From: an uncultured Eubacteriaceae bacterium
GTDB taxonomy: Bacteria > Bacillota > Clostridia > Eubacteriales > Eubacteriaceae
Direction of reading: 5' to 3'
Assembly: GCA_947630385.1 (NCBI GenBank)
Contig: CANRHG010000036.1
Coordinates: forward strand, 1 to 13,282
Length of the DNA: 13,282 bases
Under the pieces are notes generated by a model that had not been told where the DNA came from, made no database searches, and was given only the letters and a program-made list of their open reading frames with translations. The translations under genes and the position numbers were made by a program. Numbering within the stretch: the stretch's first letter is position 1; the number at the start of each line of letters is the position of its first letter. Below are positions 6,650-12,866 of this stretch, piece after piece.

Positions 6650-7543
6650 TTCCCTTTCCTCCTTTGTTTCTGAAATTCCATATTCTTCTAAAAAAGCCTC
6701 GGTTTTCTCGTCCGATTGCTTAAACAAGAGGTTGCCGACAAAATTAAAAACTCCTTTGGGGAGATTTTCGTAATCTCCTCCGACATTCACGATGATGGCG
6801 TTGATCAGCGACTCCGACTCAAGGGGCTCTTCCACCATCTTCCCGTCGATTAACTTCGCCCGCTTCGCGCTTAAGCTGTAGCGGTCGATCGTGTTAGCAT
6901 CTTTTATCCTTGAAGCCATGTTTAAAAAGATACAATAAGCCGGCACGCTTTTCTTATAGGATTCTTCGGTCCTCTCTAAAAGCAACCATTCGTTTTCCCC
7001 GAGAAACAAGTCGGCCGAATAGAGTATGGCCCGAACTTCCAGCGGATAGCTCGTCCTGTAGCTTTGCGGCTCGAGCCCTATAATGAAATAGGCGTACTTT
7101 GACTCGCTCCCCTCGGGAAGTTTTATTTTAAAGACCAGGTCGTGGACAAAAATCGGACGAAACAGCCGCTCCGAGCGCTCCGACAGATTCTCGACAAATA
7201 AACTCTCCGGTTTTTTTTCATCTTCAAGCAAGTCAACAATCGTCTCTACCGACTCACTCTCAAAGACCGGAATCGTGTATTTGATGATGTGCGCCAGGAT
7301 CGTCTTTAGTTGTAGGGCCGTAAAGACCTCCGGCTCTTTCCTCGTCTTTTGGTTCTTTTCCTCTTCTAGAAAGGTCTCGACGTCATTTAAACACTGCTCT
7401 AGACTCAGCCCGGGCCGGAAATAATGGTAAAATACGGCAAACCACGCCTGAAGATTTAAATCGTCTTCGATTTTCTTTTGTAGTTCCGTCTGATCTTTAG
7501 GCAGAGCCTCCAAGATCTTACGGATTTCGTCTTTTTTAGACAA
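6446..7543 (-). CDS. Rpn-family PD-(D/E)XK nuclease / putative transposase (PDDEXK_2 type)
   Basis: A 365-aa protein of the recombination-promoting nuclease family. The active-site core is visible: HD (D135) in IFVHDLVFKIKL, then ExQ (E158-P-Q160) in YFIIGLEPQSYRTSYPLEVRAILY, the D...ExQ pattern of this branch. About 130 residues precede it, starting MSKKDEIRKILEALPKDQTE. The C-terminal tail from about 265 is charged and helical, with a Gly-x-x-Lys/Glu tetrapeptide repeat (GLEK, GINK, GLDK, GRSE at 312-327). The start is TTG 7543, supported by AGGAGAT 9 nt upstream. An internal site at 6665-6658 could start a 67-aa C-terminal protein from codon 299. The head (6770-7543) is about 55% GC where sampled, the tail about 30-38%. 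Family members act as nucleases; E. coli ones are reported as phage-defence toxins. The role here is inferred. Confidence 0.85.
   Translation of the reverse strand: MSKKDEIRKILEALPKDQTELQKKIEDDLNLQAWFAVFYHYFRPGLSLEQCLNDVETFLEEEKNQKTRKEPEVFTALQLKTILAHIIKYTIPVFESESVETIVDLLEDEKKPESLFVENLSERSERLFRPIFVHDLVFKIKLPEGSESKYAYFIIGLEPQSYRTSYPLEVRAILYSADLFLGENEWLLLERTEESYKKSVPAYCIFLNMASRIKDANTIDRYSLSAKRAKLIDGKMVEEPLESESLINAIIVNVGGDYENLPKGVFNFVGNLLFKQSDEKTEAFLEEYGISETKEEREVLMTGFERAKYEEGLEKGINKGLDKGRSETKEEDRAILIDSYRRNGFSDEKINEELAYYGYDLLEEE
6649..6665 (-). promoter_or_regulatory. Internal ribosome site of the rpn gene
   Basis: AAAGGAGG (6665-6658), 8-nt spacer, GTG 6649, in-frame ATG at 6643. It decides the start of the candidate 67-aa C-terminal product. 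Confidence 0.5.
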
Positions 7544-7552
7544 AAGTTTGAT

Positions 7553-7557
7553 CTCCT
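7553..7557 (-). promoter_or_regulatory. Ribosome site deciding the TTG start of rpn
   Basis: AGGAG on the minus strand, 9 nt before TTG 7543. No ATG in the first part of the frame has a comparable site, so a TTG start is preferred. Confidence 0.65.
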
Positions 7558-7575
7558 ATTTATAAAATTCATCGT

Positions 7576-7594
7576 ATCAGCCGTAGCGGCTGAT
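7576..7594. other. 8-bp hairpin in the rpn leader
   Basis: ATCAGCCG-TAG-CGGCTGAT, perfect arms. On the rpn transcript it would lie about 19 nt upstream of the ribosome site, so it could be a leader hairpin or operator; no T-run follows it on the minus strand. Confidence 0.45.
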
Positions 7595-7937
7595 TTCAAG
7601 CAGGAAGCGGATGGATTATCGATGCTCCCGCAACCGATGTAATTTTATTTTAAGGGGCGAACTAAAAGATTACTTTAACTATCGACTTGAAAATAACCTA
7701 AAGATTCCAGCTACGATTAAAATATAATATGGATAGATTTTTCATAGAATTGCCGTTTAGAGAGGCCGTCGATTTGGTTGACGGTATTTTGTTTTTCGAA
7801 AATTCGTCAAAAACGACTCTTCGTTGGGAAGCTGATTTTCTCTAAAATTTTATTCTCGGTTTCTGTTTCAGATATAATTAAAGAACCTGATCTAAAACTT
7901 GAATATAGTGATTACTCTAATTGTTAATTCCGCATTT

Positions 7938-7962
7938 ATATAGGCTGTTATGTGGCCTATAT
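7938..7962. promoter_or_regulatory. Inverted repeat before the DeoR gene, possible operator
   Basis: ATATAGGC and GCCTATAT are perfect 8-bp arms around a 9-nt spacer, ending 24 bases before the start codon. Position and symmetry fit autoregulation, or a leader hairpin. It does not resemble the GTTTC-NNN-TGAAAG motif found by the GRE genes. Confidence 0.4.
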
Positions 7963-7986
7963 TTAAATCTTCTGGTAAAGGTATAA

Positions 7987-8730
7987 ATGAACAATCGACA
8001 AAACGACATCTTAAAACGCATCACCGAACAAAAAGAGGCTACGGTCAGCGAACTGGCCAAGAACTTTGGCGTGTCGGAAGTGACCGTTCGAAAAGACTTA
8101 AATTATCTCGAAGAAAACGGGCTTATTCGACGCGAGCACGGCTACGCTAGAATCAACATAAATGATGATATCCGTCTTCGTCTGGCCAACAATTACGACA
8201 TTAAACAAAAAATCGCAAAACGGGCGGCGGAGTTTGTCGATGAAGACGAATTTGTCCTAATCGAATCGGGCTCGTGCTGTGCCCTTTTGGCCATGGAACT
8301 GGCTAAGACCAAACCTTCGGTTACGATCGTGACCAATTCGGCCTTTATCGCCGATTTCGTTCATAAAGAGCCGGTCAACGTAATTCTCCTAGGGGGAGAC
8401 TACCAAAATACTGCCCAGGTCACGGTGGGTCCGTTGATGACTAAAAACCTACAAAATTTCAACGTCCAAAAGGCCTTCGTAGGTATCGACGGATACAAAG
8501 ACGGTCTCTTTACTGGAAACGATTACATGCGCTCGCAGGCCGTGCTCGATTTTACGAGGCAGGCCAATAAGACCTTCGTACTCAGCGATTCGAGCAAGTT
8601 TGGTACGTGCAGCCGGTTTAACCACTTAAGAAATAGCGACGTGGCGGTCCTGATCACCGATGAAGGCGTTCCGGAAAAAGAAAGAAGCGAGTTCGAAGCC
8701 GTCGGTGTCCAGGTCGAAATCGTTAAATAA
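7987..8730 (+). CDS. DeoR-family transcriptional regulator
   Basis: A 247-aa repressor-type protein of normal family length. The N-terminus is the DeoR winged helix: NDILKRITEQKEATVSELAK then the recognition region GVSEVTVRKDLNYLEENGLI (residues 28-47). The C-terminal half is the sugar-phosphate-sensing domain, with IESGSCCALLAMEL (92-105), VTNSAF, ILLGGDY and the GIDGYKDGLFTGN block. The family binds phosphorylated sugars and releases DNA. ATG 7987 follows AAAGG by five bases. It stands 1.0 kb from the divergent activase/GRE control region and converges with the activase gene (8-bp overlap), so control of the GRE-aldolase operon is a reasonable inference; the effector would then be a hexose- or hexitol-phosphate. 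The specific ligand cannot be read from the sequence. Confidence 0.9.
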   Translation: MNNRQNDILKRITEQKEATVSELAKNFGVSEVTVRKDLNYLEENGLIRREHGYARININDDIRLRLANNYDIKQKIAKRAAEFVDEDEFVLIESGSCCALLAMELAKTKPSVTIVTNSAFIADFVHKEPVNVILLGGDYQNTAQVTVGPLMTKNLQNFNVQKAFVGIDGYKDGLFTGNDYMRSQAVLDFTRQANKTFVLSDSSKFGTCSRFNHLRNSDVAVLITDEGVPEKERSEFEAVGVQVEIVK

Positions 8731-9607
8731 AACAGTCGATCCCGCTTTCAATAAGTACGTCTTTAAAATCTTGCAAGTCTTCCGGATGCAGGTTCGGGTA
8801 CTTGCGGTACTTGTAATTCCGTCCGAGTCGGTCGTATTTTCCCTCGCCGAACTGGTGGAAGGGAAGCAGTTGTACGCGCGTTACGCCGATTTCATCAAAG
8901 AGTTTTGCAAAACCCTCGGCGTCTTCGGTACTATCGTTAAAGAAAGGGATCACGGGGATGCGTACGAGGATATCAAGGCCTTCGTTTAGTCCCCACGAGA
9001 GGTTTTCCAGAATCTTTTCCATCGTTACGCCCGTTCCTTCGCTATGTCTCTCATCATTGTAATGTTTGATATCGTACAGGATATGATCAAACATTGGCGC
9101 CAGTTTCTTAAAAACGTCGTTTTCCACGTATCCCGTCGTCTCAATGGCGGTGTTAATCCCGTTTTCCTTTAATTTTTTAATCAGTTCTTCTAAAGCTTCC
9201 GGTTGGATCATGGCCTCCCCACCGGAGACCGTCACACCTCCGCCCGACTCTTCGTAAAAGTCTTTGTCCTGAAGGCAGATCCCAACGATCTCGTCGATGT
9301 CGCGGTCTTCACCATCGGGGGCGATGGCTTTTTTTGGACAGATTTCAAGAAGCCCACGGTTTTCTTTGTTTTTTTCGAAGTCAAAGACAGGAAAGCCCTC
9401 GTCATCGTAGTTTTCGGCATAAGCTTTACAGGTCTTACATTTTACGCATTTGGTACGGTCGGCCAGGATTTCGTTTTCCTTATTTTGGGATTCGGGATTT
9501 GCGCACCACTCACAGGCCAGAGGACAGCCTTTAAAAAAGACGGTCGTACGGATGCCGGGACCGTCGTGGATACTAAATTTTTGTACGTTAAAGATTTTTC
9601 CGGTCAT
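8723..9607 (-). CDS. Glycyl radical enzyme activase (radical SAM, PflA/PflC/PflE-like)
   Basis: Generates the glycyl radical on its partner GRE using S-adenosylmethionine and a [4Fe-4S] cluster; cytosolic and anaerobic. The radical SAM triad is GCPLACEWC, CxxxCxxC at C28, C32 and C35, in a typical GRE-activase opening (FNVQKFSIHDGPGIRTTVFFKGCP as FSIHDGPGIRTTVFFKGCP). An inserted ferredoxin-like region has C54, C57, C60 and C90-Pro, enough for one extra cluster; many relatives carry two. GGGVTVSGGEAM is the SAM-binding glycine motif. ATG 9607 gives 294 aa, the usual length, and starts right before the conserved domain; an upstream ATG at 9685 would add 26 hydrophobic, non-homologous residues. 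It is divergent from the GRE and convergent with the regulator gene, whose last 8 bases it overlaps. Which GRE it serves is inferred from adjacency. Confidence 0.93.
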   Translation of the reverse strand: MTGKIFNVQKFSIHDGPGIRTTVFFKGCPLACEWCANPESQNKENEILADRTKCVKCKTCKAYAENYDDEGFPVFDFEKNKENRGLLEICPKKAIAPDGEDRDIDEIVGICLQDKDFYEESGGGVTVSGGEAMIQPEALEELIKKLKENGINTAIETTGYVENDVFKKLAPMFDHILYDIKHYNDERHSEGTGVTMEKILENLSWGLNEGLDILVRIPVIPFFNDSTEDAEGFAKLFDEIGVTRVQLLPFHQFGEGKYDRLGRNYKYRKYPNLHPEDLQDFKDVLIESGIDCFI

Positions 9608-9640
9608 TTTTCGTTTTGCCTTTTGGAGTAAGTATAAAAA

Positions 9641-9654
9641 GTTTCGTTTGAAAG
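9641..9654. promoter_or_regulatory. Candidate operator A (activase side)
   Basis: GTTTCGTTTGAAAG, with core TTTC-N4-GAAA symmetry, 34 bases upstream of the activase start. Its outer bases are identical to those of site B at 9724-9737 (GTTTC-NNN-TGAAAG). AT-rich TTTC/GAAA operators are common for DeoR-family proteins. Confidence 0.45.
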
Positions 9655-9679
9655 AAAAAATAATAAAAATAACTTTTAT

Positions 9680-9708
9680 TTGCATTTAAACTTTCGCTAT
9701 ACTATTAT
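9680..9708 (+). promoter_or_regulatory. Promoter of the GRE-aldolase operon
   Basis: TTGCAT (9680-9685), a 17-base spacer and TATTAT (9703-9708), giving a leader of about 30 bases before ATG 9744. Several overlapping AT-rich -10 alternatives exist (TATACT 9698, TATAAC 9709). Confidence 0.5.
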
Positions 9709-9723
9709 TATAACTATAAATAC

Positions 9724-9737
9724 GTTTCAAATGAAAG
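9724..9737. promoter_or_regulatory. Candidate operator B (GRE side)
   Basis: GTTTCAAATGAAAG, 83 bp from site A centre to centre. It lies downstream of the proposed promoter and overlaps the GRE ribosome site (GAAAGGA), a position expected to block expression when bound. Confidence 0.45.
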
Positions 9738-9743
9738 GACGCC

Positions 9744-12158
9744 ATGGAAAATAAAGAACATTTTGGATCTCTAAGTCCGAGGATGGAGGATTTCAGAGAG
9801 GAACTCCTGAATACACCGGCCTCCATCGACGCGACGCGGGCCGTACTTACGACCGAAAGTTATAAAGAACACGCGGACAAACCGCTGGACGTAAAGCGGG
9901 CGAAAATGCTCGAAAACGTGCTCGAGAACATGCCCATCTTTATCGAACCCCAAACCCTGATCGTTGGAAATCAGGCCCGTATAAACCGGGCGGCTCCGAT
10001 TTTTCCCGAATACGCGATGGATTGGGTCATCGACGAACTCGATTCTTTTGAAGAGCGCGACGGAGACGTCTTTACGATCGACGAAAAGACCAAAGAAGAG
10101 CTGCGTGAGATCGCACCGTACTGGGAAAACAACACGACCCTCGATAAGGGACTGTCTTACATGCCCGAAAGCGCGAGGGTCTTTTACGACCTAGGTATCA
10201 TCAAAGCCGAAGGAAACATCACAAGCGGTGACGCCCACATCGCCGTAGACTACGGCCAGGTCATCCGTAAGGGATTAAAAGATTACGAGCGTAGAACAAA
10301 AGAAGCGCTTGAGGCTCTCGATCTTACGGATTTTAATAACCTTAAAAAGTATCATTTTTACGAATCGGTACTGACCGTTATCGACGCGGTCAAGGCCTTT
10401 GCCAAACGCTTTAGCGATTTGGCGACGGAGATGGCACAAAAAGAGAAGGATCCGGAGCGTAAAAAGGAACTTGAAAACATCGCGGAAATCTGTGCCAAAG
10501 TCCCGTACGAACCCGCTTCAAGTTTTTACGAAGCGCTGCAGTCGATCTGGTTTATTCACCTGATTTTACAGATCGAGTCCAACGGACATTCCCTTTCCTA
10601 CGGCCGTATGGACCAGTACCTAAACGAATTTTTAGAAAAAGATCTGGCGGAAGGGAAAATCACCGAAGAAGAAGCGACGGAACTTTTGACCAACCTATGG
10701 CTCAAGACGTTTACGATCAACAAAGTCCGAAGTTGGTCCCATACGCAGTTTTCGGCCGGATCACCCCTCTACCAAAACGTCACGGTCGGAGGGCAGACGC
10801 CGGATAAGAAAGACGCCGTCAACAAACTCAGTTATTTGATCCTAAAATCCGTCGCAAGAACAAGACTCCCACAGCCCAACCTTACCGTACGCTATCACAA
10901 AGACCTGCCGAAAGAGTTCATGGACGAAGCCATCGAAGTCGTCCGTCTCGGGTTTGGTATGCCGGCCTTTAACAGCGACGAGATCATTATACCTTCGTTT
11001 ATCGCAAAAGGCGTAAAGGAAGAAGACGCGTACAATTACAGTGCCATCGGCTGCGTTGAAACGGCCGTTCCGGGAAAATGGGGCTACCGCTGTACGGGTA
11101 TGTCCTTTATCAATTTCCCGAAGACCTTACTGATCGTCTTAAACGGTGGAATCGATCCGGAGTCGGGAATCAAACTGATCGACGGGATAAAACCGTTTGA
11201 AGAAATTGAAAGCTACGAAGAATTAAGCGAGCAGTGGGATAAAGTCATCCGTGAATTTACCCGTCAGTCCGTCATCATAGAAAACGCCTGCGACCTCGTG
11301 CTCGAAAACGACGTTCCGGACATTCTTTGCAGTACGTTGACCGAAGACTGTATCGCAAGAGGAAAGACGATCAAAGAAGGCGGGGCGGTTTACGACTTTG
11401 TTTCGGGTCTTCAGGTGGGAATCGCCAATCTCGCCGATTCACTGGCTGCGATCAAAAAGCTCGTCTTTGAAGAAAAACGGATCGGGAAAGAAGAATTAAT
11501 AAAAGCTCTTAAAAACGACTTTGAAGGTGAAGAAGGTAAGCGCATCCAGGAACTGCTCATCAACGAAGCTCCGAAATACGGCAACGACGACGATTACGTC
11601 GACCAACTCGTCGTGGACGCTTACGAAAGCTATATCGACGAAGTGGAAAAATACCCGAACACGCGTTATGGGAGAGGTCCGATCGGAGGGACCCGCTACG
11701 CCGGTACGTCTTCGATTTCAGCCAACGTCGGCCAGGGGAAAGGAACCTTAGCCACGCCGGACGGACGAAAAGCTCATACGCCGCTAGCTGAAGGCTGCTC
11801 GCCGTCACACGCGATGGACCAAAACGGTCCGACGGCCGTATTCAAGTCGGTCTCCAAACTAAACACGCCGGAAATCACCGGAGGGGTTCTACTCAACCAG
11901 AAAGTTACGCCGGCGCTTTTATCCACGCCGGAAAACCGGCTAAAACTGGAAATGCTCATTCGTACCTTCTTTAACCGCCTTGGAGGTTATCACGTTCAGT
12001 ACAACGTCGTCGATAGAGAGACGCTTCTCGACGCGCAAAAACATCCGGAAAAACATCGCGATTTGATCGTCCGTGTGGCGGGTTATTCGGCTTTCTTTAA
12101 TTCCCTGTCAAAAGCCACGCAGGACGATATCATTGAAAGGACGGAACAAACCCTGTGA
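9744..12158 (+). CDS. Glycyl radical enzyme, PflD/YbiW type (probable anhydrohexitol-6-phosphate lyase)
   Basis: An 804-aa anaerobic radical enzyme. The glycyl loop is RVAGYSAFF with G780 near the C-terminus. The thiyl-radical cysteine is in GCVETAVPGKWGYRCTGM (C437, with E439), a Cys-x-Glu pattern of eliminating GREs; true pyruvate formate-lyase has Cys-Cys. The block YGRMDQYLNEFLEKDL and SHTQFSAGSPLYQNVTVGG are standard family segments. ATG 9744 follows GAAAGGA by four bases; the stop overlaps the aldolase GTG (GTGA). Neighbouring activase and aldolase match E. coli ybiW/pflD with fsaA/fsaB, reported to convert 1,5-anhydroglucitol- or 1,5-anhydromannitol-6-phosphate to 1-deoxyfructose 6-phosphate. 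Family is certain; substrate is inferred from context and motif, and glycerol, choline or propanediol activity is not excluded by sequence alone. Confidence 0.93.
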   Translation: MENKEHFGSLSPRMEDFREELLNTPASIDATRAVLTTESYKEHADKPLDVKRAKMLENVLENMPIFIEPQTLIVGNQARINRAAPIFPEYAMDWVIDELDSFEERDGDVFTIDEKTKEELREIAPYWENNTTLDKGLSYMPESARVFYDLGIIKAEGNITSGDAHIAVDYGQVIRKGLKDYERRTKEALEALDLTDFNNLKKYHFYESVLTVIDAVKAFAKRFSDLATEMAQKEKDPERKKELENIAEICAKVPYEPASSFYEALQSIWFIHLILQIESNGHSLSYGRMDQYLNEFLEKDLAEGKITEEEATELLTNLWLKTFTINKVRSWSHTQFSAGSPLYQNVTVGGQTPDKKDAVNKLSYLILKSVARTRLPQPNLTVRYHKDLPKEFMDEAIEVVRLGFGMPAFNSDEIIIPSFIAKGVKEEDAYNYSAIGCVETAVPGKWGYRCTGMSFINFPKTLLIVLNGGIDPESGIKLIDGIKPFEEIESYEELSEQWDKVIREFTRQSVIIENACDLVLENDVPDILCSTLTEDCIARGKTIKEGGAVYDFVSGLQVGIANLADSLAAIKKLVFEEKRIGKEELIKALKNDFEGEEGKRIQELLINEAPKYGNDDDYVDQLVVDAYESYIDEVEKYPNTRYGRGPIGGTRYAGTSSISANVGQGKGTLATPDGRKAHTPLAEGCSPSHAMDQNGPTAVFKSVSKLNTPEITGGVLLNQKVTPALLSTPENRLKLEMLIRTFFNRLGGYHVQYNVVDRETLLDAQKHPEKHRDLIVRVAGYSAFFNSLSKATQDDIIERTEQTL

Positions 12159-12817
12159 AATTTATCATCGATAGCATCGACTTAGATGAAATAAGAGATA
12201 TCGTCGATCATTACCCGATTTCGGGCGTTACCAGCAATCCTTCGATCGTAAAAAAGACTGCGCCTAAAGATTTGTTTGCGCATTTAAAAGAAATACAGGA
12301 TACCCTTGGTCCCGAGCGCAGCCTTCACGTTCAGGTCATTGGCAATACGAGCGATCAGATCTTAAAAGACGCGAAAAAGATAACCGACGAGCTGGGAAAG
12401 TCCGTATACATCAAAGTTCCGGCGGATTACGAAGGTTTAAGGGCGATCAGGATCTTAAAAGAAGAAGGTTACAACATTACGGCAACGGCGATCTACACTT
12501 TCCTTCAGGCCTGTCTTGCGCTTGAAGCCAGAGCCGATTATATCGCCCCGTACGTCAACCGGATCCAGAATCTGGGAGGAGATCCGTTTGATTTGATTTA
12601 TGACTTAAGTGTGCAGATTGGAAACCGGGACACTCAAATCGTTGCCGCGAGCTTTAAAAACCTCGAGCAGATCAAAGAAGCCATCGTCTCCGGAGCTCAG
12701 GCCGTTACGGTAAGCCCGGAGCTGCTAAAGAAAATCGTTCAAGAACCCAACGTTTTGGCGGCCGTTTCGGACTTTAGTAACGACTGGAAGTCCCTGTACG
12801 GGACCGATCATATTTAA
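12155..12817 (+). CDS. fsa: Fructose-6-phosphate aldolase (FSA, small transaldolase family)
   Basis: A 220-aa TIM-barrel class I aldolase. The Schiff-base lysine is K87 in VYIKVP; D6 (FIID) and GVTSNPS (24-30) are also conserved. Q60 (HVQVIG) and Y133 (APYVNRI) correspond to Q59 and Y131 of E. coli FsaA, the residues that separate FSA from transaldolase (Glu and Phe there), so aldolase activity is favoured. FSA cleaves or forms bonds with dihydroxyacetone or hydroxyacetone as donor. The start is GTG 12155, overlapping the GRE stop by four bases; AAAGGA lies 13 nt upstream, so coupling probably matters. In the E. coli anhydroglycolysis route this enzyme splits 1-deoxyfructose 6-phosphate into glyceraldehyde 3-phosphate and hydroxyacetone. 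A hairpin terminator follows. Confidence 0.92.
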   Translation: MKFIIDSIDLDEIRDIVDHYPISGVTSNPSIVKKTAPKDLFAHLKEIQDTLGPERSLHVQVIGNTSDQILKDAKKITDELGKSVYIKVPADYEGLRAIRILKEEGYNITATAIYTFLQACLALEARADYIAPYVNRIQNLGGDPFDLIYDLSVQIGNRDTQIVAASFKNLEQIKEAIVSGAQAVTVSPELLKKIVQEPNVLAAVSDFSNDWKSLYGTDHI

Positions 12818-12823
12818 AATAAA

Positions 12824-12860
12824 ATCGCCATCACGACCGAAAACAGGTCCTGATGGCGAT
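12824..12860 (+). terminator. Terminator hairpin of the GRE-aldolase operon, split from its T-run
   Basis: ATCGCCATCA (12824-12833) pairs perfectly with TGATGGCGAT (12851-12860); after one C-C mismatch four more pairs (GACC/GGTC) close a GAAAACA loop. A-rich sequence precedes it. The expected T-run is missing: TTGTCAT and the group II intron follow instead, so termination here may be weakened. Confidence 0.8.
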
Positions 12861-12866
12861 TGTCAT
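12860..12866 (+). promoter_or_regulatory. IBS1, intron-binding site in the 5' exon
   Basis: TTGTCAT, immediately before the intron, complementary over seven bases to ATGACAA at 13041-13047 (EBS1). Confidence 0.8.

Larger units (their letters stand above)
7544..7986. other. Intergenic region between rpn and the DeoR regulator
   Basis: About 440 bases separating two divergent genes. I see no confident gene. Contents: a perfect 8-bp hairpin (7576-7594), TATAAT boxes at 7723-7728 and 7873-7878 on the plus strand without good -35 partners, a hairpin CCGTC...GACGG with a T-rich tail (about 7767-7797), a TTTTCGAAAA palindrome (7793-7802), an unrecognised 38-codon frame (7729-7845) without a ribosome site, and an inverted repeat just before the regulator. 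Confidence 0.55.

Noticed and set aside
5329..6773. Several plus-strand frames opposite the rpn tails (serine-rich, containing SSYLALSNPVIN)
   Set aside because: They repeat in each copy only because they are the antisense of the conserved tail; composition is that of reversed Lys/Glu codons.
7729..7845. 38-codon frame starting MDRFFIELPFREAVD
   Set aside because: No ribosome site, AT-rich intergenic setting and no recognisable family; a decayed fragment or chance frame is more likely.
9608..9685. Longer activase start at 9685 (adds 26 residues)
   Set aside because: The extra residues are AT-derived and non-homologous; ATG 9607 begins just before the conserved domain and leaves the divergent promoter region free.
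9744..12158. True pyruvate formate-lyase
   Set aside because: The active site is Cys-x-Glu (GCVE), not adjacent cysteines, and the partner is an FSA-type aldolase.
12155..12817. Classical transaldolase
   Set aside because: Gln60 and Tyr133 follow the fructose-6-phosphate aldolase pattern, and the GRE neighbour favours FSA.
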